Positions 23,770 through 34,092 of a DNA stretch of 64,000 nt are shown in pieces. The notes beneath the pieces were generated by a model that did not search any database, was not told the origin of the DNA, and saw only the letters and a list, made by a program, of their open reading frames with translations. Location of the stretch: contig OX328132.1 of the NCBI GenBank assembly GCA_946811695.1, forward strand, positions 94,970,456 to 95,034,455, written 5' to 3'. The position numbers and the translations under genes were made by a program. The stretch is from Gonocerus acuteangulatus (taxonomy: Eukaryota; Arthropoda; Insecta; Hemiptera; Coreidae). The stretch's first letter is position 1; every line of letters starts with the position of its first letter.

Positions 23770-24061
23770 CAGGGCCGCAACATGGCGGGGGGGGGGGGGG
23801 GGGGGCAAACGGGTACAGTTATCCCGGGCCCGGGCACCGTGGGGGCCCGGACCGATCCTCGCTAATTAGAAAAAAAGTACCGAAAGTGACCTTTGCAGCA
23901 CCGATTGTCGGCTTTTATTCTCATTTTGTTCAAAACTGAAGATGAAAATAATTTTAAAATGCCAAAAGTCCTATAGCAAAGTACTAGAATTTTCATTTTG
24001 GCTCTGAGAAGTGGGGGCCCGTGATCTGGTCCCGGGCCCGGCTCTAAATGAGGCGGCCCTG
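23770..24061. mobile_element. hAT-type MITE (CAGGGCCGCC family), mirror copy without insertion
   Basis: A 292-bp element with ends CAGGGCCGC and GGCGGCCCTG flanked by TTCATTTG on both sides. It is the reverse complement of the left-arm element but lacks the 3-kb Helitron-like insertion. A G-run lies at 23787-23804. Confidence 0.88.
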
Positions 24062-24391
24062 TTCATTTGTGTACTCAAATATGTAAGAATATTGGACTAA
24101 CAGTGAGTTATTGTGATGGATAACCTAAAGTGATGTAAATATTATTTCATACCATTCTGAATAGCTTAGAATACAATAAATGTATTTGATAATAAATATT
24201 GCATATTATTGATTACCAACCAATCATGAACAATTTGAAAATTGAAAAAATACTTCAATCGTCTTTATTTCCACATATTACATGCACCATTAGTTTTTTT
24301 TTTTTTTAGTTTTGAATCGTTTCTAATCACAAATTTTAATTATTGCTTACATTATTTGCAAATTATAACTGATGTAAATATAATTTCATAC

Positions 24392-24584
24392 TGTTGTCAT
24401 ACCTGTCGGTGGAGACCGTCGTCACTGGCATCTGTGCGAGTACTGTGGGCGAGCGCTTTCGACGTAAATACGTCATTATCAAGCCACTGTTAAGTTAGTA
24501 CTGAACTGTGTTTGTAGTGTCAGAGTATTTATACAGGGTGGAGTACGTTGTTTACTTCTGTTACTGGCGGACCTAACCCCTTAG
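24392..24584 (-). mobile_element. 193-bp insertion with hammerhead-like hairpin and TATA box
   Basis: Flanked by ATAATTTCATAC at 24380-24391 and 24585-24596, with a single target in the mirror arm, so it is a genuine insertion. On the minus strand it contains TATAAATACTCTG and then CTTGATAAT, a perfect 6-bp stem GACGTA...TACGTC, and CGAAAGC, arranged like the CUGANGA / stem II / GAAA core of a hammerhead ribozyme with substitutions in the first element. It has no ORF. It may be a solo terminal repeat of a Penelope-like element or a small retrozyme-like unit; that is inference. Confidence 0.6.
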
Positions 24585-24654
24585 ATAATTTCATACCATT
24601 GAGAACAGATTTGAATACAATAAATTTCTTTTATAATAAATATTGCATATTATT

Positions 24655-25190
24655 GATCACCAACAAATCATGAACTATTTGATAATTGAGAAAATATTTG
24701 AAAATTACTTTGAATCTTTATTTTCACATGTTACTTGCATTATTACATTTACATATGTGTTTATTAAGGTTGTAATTAAATTATATGAATATACTTTATC
24801 AAAAGGCACCGTAATATTTATGAAACTGGCGTCATACGAAGAAGTCACACTCATTTAAATTTAATATAACCATTCCTAATTGAACTTGTGAAACAACTAG
24901 ATAGATTGGCTGGTCTTCCCCAAAATATTACAGGTAATAATGTGATGTGCATTCACAATTGCTTCACCTTCAACTATGCACCTGAAACTAGGTAAGGCTT
25001 CTAGATAGCCTAAGAGGTTCCTCAGTGACAGTACATACTTTTGTTCTTCCCTTCTGTGTATACCTTCTGAATTTCTAGAAGTAAATTTCAGAAATTAAAT
25101 CAAATTCGGGGAAAATGGGTTGCAAGCTGTTTATATTCACACAAGAGTGAAGGTTACAGAAATATGAATTATTTCACTACCTCTTACATA
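24655..25190. other. AT-rich DNA, nothing recognised
   Basis: No gene is seen. The last 11 bases (25180-25190) are the left target duplication of the Jockey copy that follows. Confidence 0.5.
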
Positions 25191-25828
25191 CATGGAACCC
25201 TCACACAAGACTAAAAAGACAAGAACTGAACAAAAGATACGGACTACTTAGACGACTTCTTGGACCCTCGTCTAAGTTAACGACACAGAACAAACTTACG
25301 ATATACAAAACCATCATTCGACCCATATGGACATACGGACTTGAACTCTGCGGTACTGCAAAAACATCAAACATCAACAGATTACAGGCATTCCAGTCAA
25401 ATGTCCTCCGTAAAATTGTAAATGCCCCTTTCTACGTATCCAACAAAACCCTACGCAACGACCTTAACATTCCATTAGTCCTTGATCTTGGTAAAACCCG
25501 ATTCCAAATGTTCCACTCCAAATTGTCCTACCATCCTAATCCTGAAGGTTTATCCTTATCTTCCCAATCCCATCCAGACAATCCTCCCAGGCGGCTTAAA
25601 AGACAGTGGCCCCGAGATAAACTCACATAGCTGATCCTATTTTGAATTAAAACGTTTGTTTACTCGCCTCAGGAAGTACCAACAATGGTTGGCTTCTTCC
25701 AAATTCTTCATTATTTTTATTTTGTTTTAATTTTACCGTTTTAATGAACTTGTATATATTATCTGTGTCGACAAACTTGTCGATTGTACTGTTGATTTAT
25801 GTACAGATTTCAAATTAAAAAAAAAAAA
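25191..25828 (+). mobile_element. 5'-truncated Jockey-clade retrotransposon with 11-bp TSD
   Basis: Flanked by CCTCTTACATA at 25180-25190 and 25829-25839, ending in a 12-A tail. It holds the last third of ORF2 and a 3' UTR of about 190 bp. Clean boundaries, a tail and an open frame indicate a fairly recent insertion. Confidence 0.92.
25193..25630 (+). CDS. Jockey ORF2 C-terminal fragment
   Basis: The open frame, with no start codon of its own, reads WNPHTRLKRQELNKRYGLLR, then NKLTIYKTIIRPIWTYGLEL and INRLQAFQSNVLRKIVNAPF, and ends at TAG 25628. This is the post-RT thumb and C-terminal region of Jockey-clade reverse transcriptases (IRPIWTYGxELWG-type motif). The RT catalytic residues are upstream of the truncation and absent, so no activity is expected. 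Confidence 0.85.
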   Translation, partial: WNPHTRLKRQELNKRYGLLRRLLGPSSKLTTQNKLTIYKTIIRPIWTYGLELCGTAKTSNINRLQAFQSNVLRKIVNAPFYVSNKTLRNDLNIPLVLDLGKTRFQMFHSKLSYHPNPEGLSLSSQSHPDNPPRRLKRQWPRDKLT

Positions 25829-25839
25829 CCTCTTACATA

Positions 25840-26480
25840 TATTGTTTAAAAATACTTACTTTGTGAAAGGGAAAGGTTTATGGTGTCTTTAAAAAGACAA
25901 ATTTGTCATAAAAGAGTTGGGAAATTATTAAATAGCAAGAAAAACACGAACAACACAATACCTTTACATAAACAATGCAGGTATACCTCCTTTGCTAGTT
26001 CCAAAATTTTCCGCATGGCGGCGTATCGCTTAATGTTAATATATGTATATATATATAAATCAAGTGTCTGTCTGAGTATCTGTTTATTTATTTGTTTGTT
26101 TGTTCCTTATACAAATTTACACCGTTTGACCGATATTGACCAAACTTGGCACACTGGTAGGTCTTGATACGAGAAATCTCCTAGGCTACGTCAAAATAGT
26201 CAAATTTCAAAATTTGGTCAAAAGTTTTGTTCAAGAAAAATTGGCTACACTGAACCATTCAAATTGTGACGGCCATTTTGAATCGACTACTACTGGCCTC
26301 TGTCGGATGTTAGATGAAGTGCTGTTGTGCTGGCCTCTGCCGGTAACATTATGAACTAAAACAAATTCACATCGTTTGACCGATTTTCGTAACTGGGTAT
26401 AGATAACTAGGTATCAAGTAGATCTTGATAGTCTTGATACGGGGAGAGGCATAGACAGAAAGTAGGAGTAGTATGGCACA
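25840..26480. repeat. Repeat with (TA)n and GACCGATATTGACC motif
   Basis: A (TA)n-containing stretch at 26037-26058 is followed by TTTGTTTGTTTG, GTTTGACCGATATTGACC and AAACTTGGCACACTGG. Then CGTTTGACCGATTTTCG occurs again at about 26370. These motifs resemble the (TA)n / TTTGATGAAATTTGGTACAA block of the Helitron-like family but the rest does not match, so it is a separate or very diverged repeat. No gene is seen. Confidence 0.4.
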
Positions 26481-27947
26481 CTGGGTAACAGCTAGTTCCC
26501 AATATAAAGGCCGAGCTTGGGTCGGCTCGGCTGAGCTCGCTTCTCATTGGTCCGCCAGTTCAATTCTCTTTAGGTCACTGCACTCTACAAGCTCTTGGAC
26601 ATATGAAAGATTTATATCGTTCGAATTTTCTTTAAATATATGGAACAAAATGTTAAAAATTAATTTCAATCGTTAAGATAACTTTAATATTTATTTATTA
26701 ATGTTATAAAATATTCTTAAGAACAAAAAAAGAAGTTATACAAAAGTAAAAGAAAAAAAAACAGTTATACACGGCAAGATTCGATCCAGCGATCTTGGGG
26801 TTATAAAAATAAACGCAACCGGATCGCTTCCGTAAAGTGGCATCGGAACAAACTATAATATTAAAACATAGAAAGGTTATGGAGTTGTAGAATCTCTGAC
26901 AGTAGGCGTACTTGGTAGCCCTGACAGTTGAGGTCAAATCAAATTCTTCACGCATATGCTAAATAAACCGCCAAAAAGTCTTGACAATTATTAATCATTA
27001 TAAAGGATTAATAAGAATAATGATTACAAATTAAAGAATACAATATTATACACATGTAATGTTTGTTTAATACTTACACAAATGTCTCTTCCCAGTTATT
27101 TGCAATATATGCTGAAAGCTGACGTGGCCAGCAATACTTATTTGATTGCTTTGAATAAATTTTTATTAGAAATAAAAATACAACGCAAAAAGCATGACAC
27201 TTTTTTACTTGATTGCCTTTTAAAAATAATTATCTTTTTTACTTTTTCCTAACAGAGGAATCAGTTGTAGATATGCTTTGCATTTTACATAAATGCTGCA
27301 AATGGATTTTTAAAAACTGCTTAATCATGGGCGTATATAAGGGGGGCTGCAAGGTACGTTATTCATAGTTTATTTAACAACATTCCCAGCAATATATTCA
27401 ATTACTACATGAGAAAATAAATAGCTAATAGTGCTAATAGACACTTTTAGTAAGCTAACCGAAACTGCAGAGCACTTGGATTATTGTTTTTTTTGTGAAA
27501 CATTTTGGATACAAGCAAAAACTAATTCCAAGATCTCTTGACTTAATCGTCTTGTTAATAAAAATTTCAACAATGGATTTGAACACCAAACTAATTCTAA
27601 AGTTTTGCATTTCACTGACATTAAATCAATAATCAATCCCAACATTGGGACTTTTCATCTAGAGTTAATAATTATTACACTATAACTTCATTTCACTTCT
27701 GAGAAATAATTGATTAAAAGTTCAATATGTATTATAATCAATGGTTTTTTTTTTTTTTTTTGTTTTTTTTAACAAAATAGCAGATTTTGTTCCCCTCGCT
27801 TTTGGATGAGAAGCATTAACGATATCGAAAGCTAAATGTACATTTTTACAAAATTTAACGGTGCCTGCACCTGCTAGAATTATATTAAAATAAGTAAAAA
27901 TAAGCAAGTAATAGGACGAATAAATGGAAATGAGAAACTATAATATA
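26481..27947. other. AT-rich DNA with a solo MITE end
   Basis: No gene is seen. At 27327-27350 there is an isolated CATGGGCGTATATAAGGGG end of the hAT-type MITE family. T-runs lie near 27744-27770. A tRNA-like B-box on the minus strand near 26780 is too weak to call. Confidence 0.45.
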
Positions 27948-28053
27948 CAGGGTGTCCCACATTGAGATGTCATAATTTTAAGGGTTTATTCTGCACCTCA
28001 TTTGTAGTTCAGGGACGCAGAAATGAGCGTCCTATCTCAACACGTAGCAGAGC

Positions 28054-28219
28054 CAGGGCCGCCACATCTCAGAGCCGGGCCCGGGACCAGATCACGGGCC
28101 CTCACTTCTCACAGCCGGGCCCCCCACTTCAAAATGAGAATAAAAGCCGACAATCGGTGCTGCAAAGGTCACATTTGGTACTTTTTTCCAATTAGCGAGG
28201 ATCGGCCCGGGCGGCCCTG
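28054..28219. mobile_element. hAT-type MITE (CAGGGCCGCC family), with 8-bp TSD
   Basis: A 166-bp element flanked by AGCAGAGC on both sides. Its ends CAGGGCCGCC / GGCGGCCCTG and the interior GGGCCCGGGACCAGATCACG are shared with 15846-19197 and 23770-24061. Confidence 0.9.
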
Positions 28220-28623
28220 AGCAGAGCTATTCAAAATTTTGTCTATTTTCAAAAGTATTGGGTTTTCTTATGAAAAACAATGTTTTCCGGATTTCTAGTC
28301 TATGTGTCGTAAATGACGACCACATTTTTAGAATCTACATTAAATTTCCAATAAGAAACATCCATTATTGAAATGTTGTCATGTAAATTAGGAGCTAAAC
28401 TAAGAGCCATATAGATGTGAACTATTGTTATTAGGGTTTTCTTAACTCCTTCAATATTTTCTTAATCAGCTATTTGTAGACTTAGCGGTTTGCCTCCACC
28501 TCAAAAGTTGCTTTATTTAATAAGCTTTAAAATGGTTGATTAAAATAAAAAAAATATTTAAATATTTAAGTCTATTTTTTCTGATTTCTATGTCAAAACC
28601 AATACATTTGCTTTAGTGTGAAG

Positions 28624-29057
28624 CAGAGTTGGGCAAACGTTAGCGCGCGCTAATACCTAATACCTTCCCGCTAATTTAGCGGTACTGATAAGAGCCTGCG
28701 CTAACGATTAGCGCATAGCGACGGCAGTGCGCTAATCGCTAATTCATTTAAAATGTTTAAATATCTTTGTAGCTAACTAGGAGGAATATCTCCTATTCTT
28801 CCAATATTCCTCCTATTCTTCCTTTTTTTATTCCACCTTCAATATCCTTTTTTTATTCCACCTTCAATATCCTTTTTTTATTCCACCTTCAATATTCCTC
28901 CTAGTTAGCTACAAAGATATTTAAACATTTTAAATGAATTAGCGATTAGCGCACTGCCGTCGCTATGCGCTCATCGTTAGCGCAGGCTCTTATCAGTACC
29001 GCTAAATTAGCGGGAAGGTATTAGGTATTAGCGCGCGCTAACGTTTGCCCAACTCTG
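28624..29057. mobile_element. Palindromic hAT-type MITE (CAGAGTTGGGC) with 8-bp TSD
   Basis: A 434-bp near-perfect palindrome. The arms of about 170 bp start CAGAGTTGGGCAAACGTTAG. The centre contains three tandem units of TTTTTTTATTCCACCTTCAA type. It is flanked by GTGTGAAG on both sides. Confidence 0.9.
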
Positions 29058-29172
29058 GTGTGAAGAAGCCATTACGAACACATTATTTCACGCTCATTTC
29101 TGCGTCCCTGAAGTACAAATGAAGTGCAGAATGAACCCTTAAAATTATGACATCTCAATGTGGGACACCCTG

Positions 29173-29536
29173 TATAAGTTAATAATGTACTCGAGAAAAA
29201 TCAACTACTAATAAATAAATCAACAGATAAACAAAGAAAAACACACGTTTCTTCTGAACTATGACATGCAAAGGTAAATACATTTAACACCTTGATGGTG
29301 GCTGTGTTCGACAGTAGCGCCTCCTACTCGTCAAAGACCTCGAAGGATCTTTGACAGCTGCTAGTGTTGCCTCAATTCAGCCAGTGTTTGTCTTTCCACA
29401 TTGAAACGACTCCTTTGTAGCCATTATAAAGGGGGTTTATTCAAACCTGACAGGGCCAACACTGGAATTTTCTATTTTTCAATGCAAAACCGACTTTTTT
29501 TTTTTTTTTTTTTACAAATAGCTGTTACAAGGAACA

Positions 29537-29588
<52 letters not shown>

Positions 29589-29783
29589 AATCTTCCCAAA
29601 CAGTTTGGATCTTTCTTTTTTTTTCAAATTATTACGAGCATACTATTCATTTAAATATTTGAATTAATTAATCTCTGTTGTTCAGACATCCATGAATAAC
29701 AATCTTCATGTTTTCTCAGTGTTATTAGTACAGAACACCAGTTGTAAATAAATTGAACAATTTCTATACAAATCAAAATTAAC
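29173..29783. other. Spacer with T-runs
   Basis: No gene is seen. A run of 46 T lies at 29541-29586 and a shorter T-run near 29496. Confidence 0.5.
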
Positions 29784-29975
29784 GGGGTCTCCCGTGGTCT
29801 AGTGGCTAGCGCCTTGGATTCATAAGCGGGAGATGGTGGGTTCGATTCCCGCCTCCGGCAGGAATTTTCTCTTCTCAGGGCTCGCTGGGAAAATTCCTCG
29901 CTGCACCCTGGATGTCGGCGCTAATGACCTAGATGTAGATGCGCCGTAAAAAAAAAAAAAGAAAAGAAAAAAAAA
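29784..29975 (+). mobile_element. tRNA-derived SINE, A-tailed family
   Basis: The head has CCGTGGTCTAGTGGCTAGC, an anticodon-loop region TTCATAA and B-box GGGTTCGATTCCCGC. The body ends GGCGCTAATGACCTAGATG, GATGCGCCGT and an A-rich tail. The presumptive acceptor stem does not close, so it is a SINE rather than a tRNA gene. It is related to 37431-37572 and to the tails at 5386 and 55673. Confidence 0.82.
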
Positions 29976-30819
29976 TATCATTTATTATTATTTTTCTATG
30001 GAAATTAATTGTTATTATTATTATGTTTTTATGGAAATGAAATGCTTGAAAATCACAAGCAAGGGAAATGCTTTTCTTAGAAGGTATATCCTTGAGTTGT
30101 GAAAGGGTTATTCCCAGGTAACATATTTTATTGCCTGGGTAATATATCCTTTAGACTGAAAAGAAATTCAGGAATATGAAAAATCCCTTTTTACATTATA
30201 ATCCTTTTATTTGTTTTTGGGGACAAAGACCTTTCACATCACAGGTCTAAAATCTTTTTGAAATATTGTTACTCACATTCACATACGCGCCTTACCCCAA
30301 AATCCCCCTCCCCCTCATTACCTAAAGGTTAAAAATATTATATGTAAAAAATATTTATTTATTTTTATTTATGTTCCGTCACGAGTTTCACCACTTTTTA
30401 TATTTTTCACTAGTAAAAAGTGCCTTTCGAACACTCGCATGGGAGCGATTCCCCTGCAAATGGCGGCTGTCAAGGGGTGTTAACAGACATTTTTATGTTG
30501 AAAATTTTTTAAATTTGTAAAATATGTCTTGATACATTCAAAGCATTGAATAAAGATAACATTTTTGGGGGGAAAGGATTTAGCCAGGGGAAATGACCTT
30601 ACGTCATACTTTCTTTTTAAATTAGTTACACACACACACACAAATTCTTGTTTAAATCGGTGAGAGGCATGTCCTGCACCCCCCTTGTTAGTTAGACATC
30701 TTAGACAATTAGTATGAACAGAAAGACAAGGAGATGGAAATTAAATAATTATAGGTTGAACATATACATTTTTATTACACATTATATACATATTTTACAA
30801 CAATATAAAACTATATTCT

Positions 30820-30869
<50 letters not shown>

Positions 30870-30963
30870 AACAAACAAAATATTTTACAATACAAATAAA
30901 TATATGTCATGTGGGCATTCAAACAAAATTAAAAATTTACAGCTAGTAATAGAAATTAATAAA
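29976..30963. other. AT-rich DNA with (TG)n(TA)n
   Basis: No gene is seen. A compound (TG)n(TA)n microsatellite lies at 30821-30866 and a short (CA)n at 30628-30640. Confidence 0.5.
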
Positions 30964-31089
30964 TCAAGTTTTCTTTATCACAGTTAATTTTTGAGTGTCA
31001 ACTTCAAGAGCATCAACACCAATTAAGTCAGGAGGGAGTGTTGGTTTAGGATGACTGAGTGGCCAGAGGCAGTGCTGGCGTACAGCTTG
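30964..31089 (-). CDS. Putative alternative terminal exon, function unknown
   Basis: On the minus strand a strong acceptor (CCTTCTCCTCCCATAG) is followed by an open frame of 41 codons, QAVRQHCLWPLSHPKPTLPP then DLIGVDALEVDTQKLTVIKK, ending at TGA (30964-30966). The acceptor is in phase 0. It lies about 0.9 kb downstream of the BRD8 terminal exon on the same strand, and BRD8 exon 40806-40983 also ends in phase 0, so it could be an alternative last exon. It could also be the last exon of another gene. I do not recognise the peptide. Confidence 0.45.
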   Translation of the reverse strand, partial: QAVRQHCLWPLSHPKPTLPPDLIGVDALEVDTQKLTVIKKT

Positions 31090-31494
31090 CTATGGGAGGA
31101 GAAGGCTTATCACAGATATTAATATGTATATTTAATTTTTAGAGCCTAAATTACACTTCATTCAAAATAATTCTTCTAGACACATTAATCTATCTTAAAT
31201 ATAAATACCACATATATGCAACATATTTTAACTTATATATTTAATTTTTTTTTATGTAAAGGGTATTTTTCCATAGCAAATAAACACAGGAAATCAGAAA
31301 TAGAGAATCATGCACTAGATAATATCTGAGCAGAGATACAGTATCTGCTCAAGCCAGGTATGCTCATTTTTCTAGCCTTTTAAATGCGTGAAGTGATTAC
31401 AGTGGTTTGAGCATGACTGGCCCTTGGTGAAATAAGCAATAGTGTGTTTCTCTCGGGAACAGATATATCCGAATTCTTTACTTAGTTCTATACA

Positions 31495-31690
31495 GGTCTC
31501 GAGAGCTCAGAGTGGATAGACCAATAAAAGTATCTGACCCATGATAGTATTGCAATCTAGGCAGATAATGTGATTAGTAATATGCTATGCAGCCTAACAT
31601 TCTCCTTTGCAGGCACAGATTAAAGGAAAAGTGAGTTCGGGGTTTAAACTCAAATCCTACAATCCATGAGTCAGTTTACCCATAGATGGC
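31495..31690 (-). mobile_element. Degenerate copy of the T-tailed SINE body
   Basis: GAGAGCTCAGAGTGG with GTATCTGACCC, TCTCCTTTGCAGGCAC and GAGTTCGGGGTTTAAACTCA follow the order of the 4450-4793 SINE but with many changes and without the tRNA-like head. Confidence 0.5.
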
Positions 31691-31968
31691 ACAAACTAAT
31701 ATTTGAAACCTCTAATACACAAAATGAGTTAAATTTTCTCTAGAAATGAAATAATCATAAATATATATGTCTTAATATATAAAGAGGATATTTCTGAAGA
31801 AATATTGAAATCAGTAAGTTGGAGTTGAAGTTATGCTGTAGAAGAACTTGAAAAAAAAAGTAGTAGTTAATTTAATCATAAATTTTTAACAATAATAGAT
31901 CTTTTCTATTGTTAACACCAGATAATTCTAGTAATGAAGCTAATCACACATTTTGATTTAAGATATAA

Positions 31969-32145
31969 TCAAGTAGAGGATGTTCTCTTTCTTTTTGCTG
32001 ATCTCCCTTCATCAGAGGCTGTATTCTTCCTCTTTCTTGTTGATTCTTCATTTGAAGGCTTAGATGACCTTGCCCTCGGTTTTTGTTTCTCCTCACCAAC
32101 ATCATCCAGAAGAGGGACACCATCCCCTAGAGCCTGGACCATAAT
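31969..32145 (-). CDS. BRD8: BRD8 orthologue, terminal coding exon
   Basis: The acceptor TTCTTTGTAG precedes ATT ATG GTC, in phase 0, which continues directly from exon 40806-40983. It encodes 58 residues: IMVQALGDGVPLLDDVGEEK, then a basic, Ser/Lys/Arg-rich tail with TRKRKNT and SAKRKRTSST before TGA (31969-31971). The KRKR clusters could act as a nuclear localisation signal. BRD8 is a chromatin reader in NuA4/TIP60, and a short disordered basic tail after the bromodomain is plausible. Assignment to this gene rests on phase, strand and position; the intron is 8,660 bp. Confidence 0.75.
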   Translation of the reverse strand: MMVQALGDGVPLLDDVGEEKQKPRARSSKPSNEESTRKRKNTASDEGRSAKRKRTSST

Positions 32146-32345
32146 CTACAAAGAATAAAAAAAATAGACAAAATCATGAAAAGGAAAGTATATTTTTTGA
32201 TATCAGAAAGTACATTGAGAAACTTAGATAAGATAAAATTATTTTATTTGTAATAAAAGGTAAATACATAAAATGACCCAGTCTCTCGTAGTCTATTAAA
32301 AGTAAACCAACAGACTCGTCAATTAAGCATTCTTCTATTTGAAAA

Positions 32346-32483
32346 TCAGTGCACGAACCCTCGCACCACTTCTAAACAATTACCGTTGCAGAGACTTTCG
32401 TTCACGAAAACTATATCAGCATCAAGAGATTGAATTTCAGTAATTGGTTTCTTGAAATTATCCGCAACGGCAATTTTTCCCAT
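32346..32483 (-). CDS. Unrecognised 45-codon ORF
   Basis: An ATG-to-TGA minus-strand ORF, MGKIAVADNFKKPITEIQSL then DADIVFVNESLCNGNCLEVV. The amino-acid composition looks coding-like in an AT-rich intron. It lies between the BRD8 terminal exon and PLE3. It may be an exon fragment, a captured gene piece or chance. No family recognised. Confidence 0.2.
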   Translation of the reverse strand: MGKIAVADNFKKPITEIQSLDADIVFVNESLCNGNCLEVVRGFVH

Positions 32484-32629
32484 TGAGAATTTAAAAAGTA
32501 TGTACAAAAATGAAAATTTGTTTTTTATTGAGAGGAGATCGTTGACCGTAGATGATGCAAGGTAGGGATTGTCGGGGTTCGGTCACTGCTACTTAATAAA
32601 ACTACATTTTATCATAAAAATGGTTTTAT

Positions 32630-32675
32630 TGTGCCGACGTTTCGGCTTGAACTTCAAGCCTTCATCAGGGCTGTA
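32630..32675 (-). ncRNA. Hammerhead ribozyme motif, PLE3 left repeat
   Basis: On the minus strand: CCCTGATGA, stem II GGCTTGAAGTTCAAGCC, GAAAC, GTC. Mirror of the motif at 34050-34092. Confidence 0.75.
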
Positions 32676-32705
32676 AAAAACAAGTAGGACGGATGTAATA
32701 CTGAA

Positions 32706-32756
<51 letters not shown>

Positions 32757-32760
32757 TTCC

Positions 32761-33573
32761 CTTCCTTTCCTTGACATACTCCTTATAAGAAATACAGACG
32801 GCTCTATATCCACTGATTGGTATACCAAACCCACTTACTCGGGACGACTTCTCCATTACCTTTCCTCACACCCCAAACACCAAATCCTCAATACTGCCAG
32901 CAACCTAATAAATCGAGCCCTCTCCCTATCCGATACCAAATTTCACCCTGCCAACAATTCCTGACTCCTCGATATTCTTACTACCAATGGATTTCCTACC
33001 AACATTATCACCCGTCTCATAAATTCTTTTAATAACCCTAAACCCATCCCCACTACCCAAGACAATATTGTCCCTCAATTCAGAGGCCTCCCATATATCC
33101 CAAACCTCACAGAAAAAATCCAAAAATCCCTACGCGATACATTCCCCACTCTAAAACTAGGACTATCGACACAGAACAAACTGAAAAACTTACATACGAC
33201 TCTTAAAGACCCTATCCCACAAAAAGACAGGACCAATGTAGTCTACAGAATCCCTTGCATCACACCCAACTGCAATAGTGCGTACATTGGACAGACTAAA
33301 AACCCAGTAAGAAAACGTATCAACAACCACAAAAACGATATACGGAATAAAGACATAAAGACAGCTTTAACTAGACATGCCATCACAGACGGACATGACT
33401 TTGGTTTTGACCAATACTCCATCCTTTCCACTGAATCCAACGAAGACAAACGCCTCCTTTCCGAATCAATTTTTATCCACCTAGAAAATAACCCAGTTAA
33501 TGACAAAATTGACAAAGAAGTCATCTCCTCTACCTACTCCAACATCTTCCATTTATTAAAAACTCCATCCTAA
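32761..33573 (+). pseudogene. PLE3 RT C-terminus and GIY-YIG endonuclease, one stop
   Basis: The frame runs from LPFLDILLIRNTDG through STDWYTKPTYSGRLL, then LKNLHTTLKDPIP, VVYRIPC and SAYIGQTKNPVRKRI (GIY-YIG core), LTRHAITDGHDF and a terminal stop TAA at 33571. A single in-frame TGA at 32962 interrupts it. The RT catalytic motifs (including YxDD) are upstream of the truncation and absent. Otherwise unusually intact for a dead copy. Confidence 0.82.
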
Positions 33574-33984
33574 TCCCATATACCGCCTGCAATATAGCCC
33601 TTTATACCTGCCTCCCTTTCCATTAACACAACATTTTATAACTTTATGACCCCTTACTGTACTTCGCCGCTCTTTCTTTCATCTTCTATGTTCTCTGTCC
33701 ATTGGGTGGTCCAGAACCCCCCCCCTCACCAACTCCTTTCTTCCTATGTTTCCCTGTATTAACTGTCAGAAATGATCCCGCATTTGTGAGGAATAGTTCT
33801 CTATCTTCCCATCGGTAAGCCCATATTGTTATTCTTATATCTAATCTAATATGTAATCTGTTATTCTTATATCTGTTTTCCTAATAATCCAAACACTTCT
33901 AGAGCACATTGTTCTTCTATATATTATGTTCTAGTATTTTATGTTTTGTCTTTTTCCATATATGTATGTGTATTTGTGTATGTA

Positions 33985-34019
<35 letters not shown>

Positions 34020-34049
34020 CAGTATTACATCCGTCCTACTTGTTTTTTA

Positions 34050-34092
34050 CAGCCCTGATGAAGGCTTGAAGTTCAAGCCGAAACGTCGGCAC
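34050..34092 (+). ncRNA. Hammerhead ribozyme motif, PLE3 right repeat
   Basis: AGCC then CTGATGA, stem II (GGCTTGAA/TTCAAGCC), GAAAC, GTC and GGC, the last pairing with the leading GCC as stem I. This is the best canonical hammerhead core in the window. Confidence 0.82.

Larger units (their letters stand above)
21491..24654. repeat. Right arm of the 9-kb palindrome
   Basis: Inverted match to 15461-21066. Two insertions are unique to this arm, each with its own target duplication: the SINE 22881-23279 and the 193-bp unit 24392-24584. Within it are the mirror non-LTR fragment, the mirror hAT-type MITE and the mirror core. No complete gene. Confidence 0.9.
27948..29172. mobile_element. Tc1/mariner-type MITE with 80-bp TIRs, hosting two hAT MITEs
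   Basis: CAGGGTGTCCCACATTGAGA at 27948 and its reverse complement at 29153-29172 begin inverted repeats of over 80 bp. TA flanks both ends. CAGGGTGTCCCA-type TIRs with TA targets are typical of mariner-related elements. Two hAT-type MITEs are nested inside (28054-28219 and 28624-29057), leaving a small non-coding interior. Confidence 0.82.

Noticed and set aside
26765..26830. Minus-strand tRNA-like SINE head
   Set aside because: Only a B-box-like GGATCGAATCTTGCC is visible; no A box or body shared with other copies.
29784..29858. A tRNA gene with CAT anticodon
   Set aside because: The 5' and 3' acceptor strands do not pair, and the unit has an A-tailed SINE body.
31934..32158. Plus-strand 74-codon ORF
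   Set aside because: Shadow of the BRD8 terminal exon on the minus strand.
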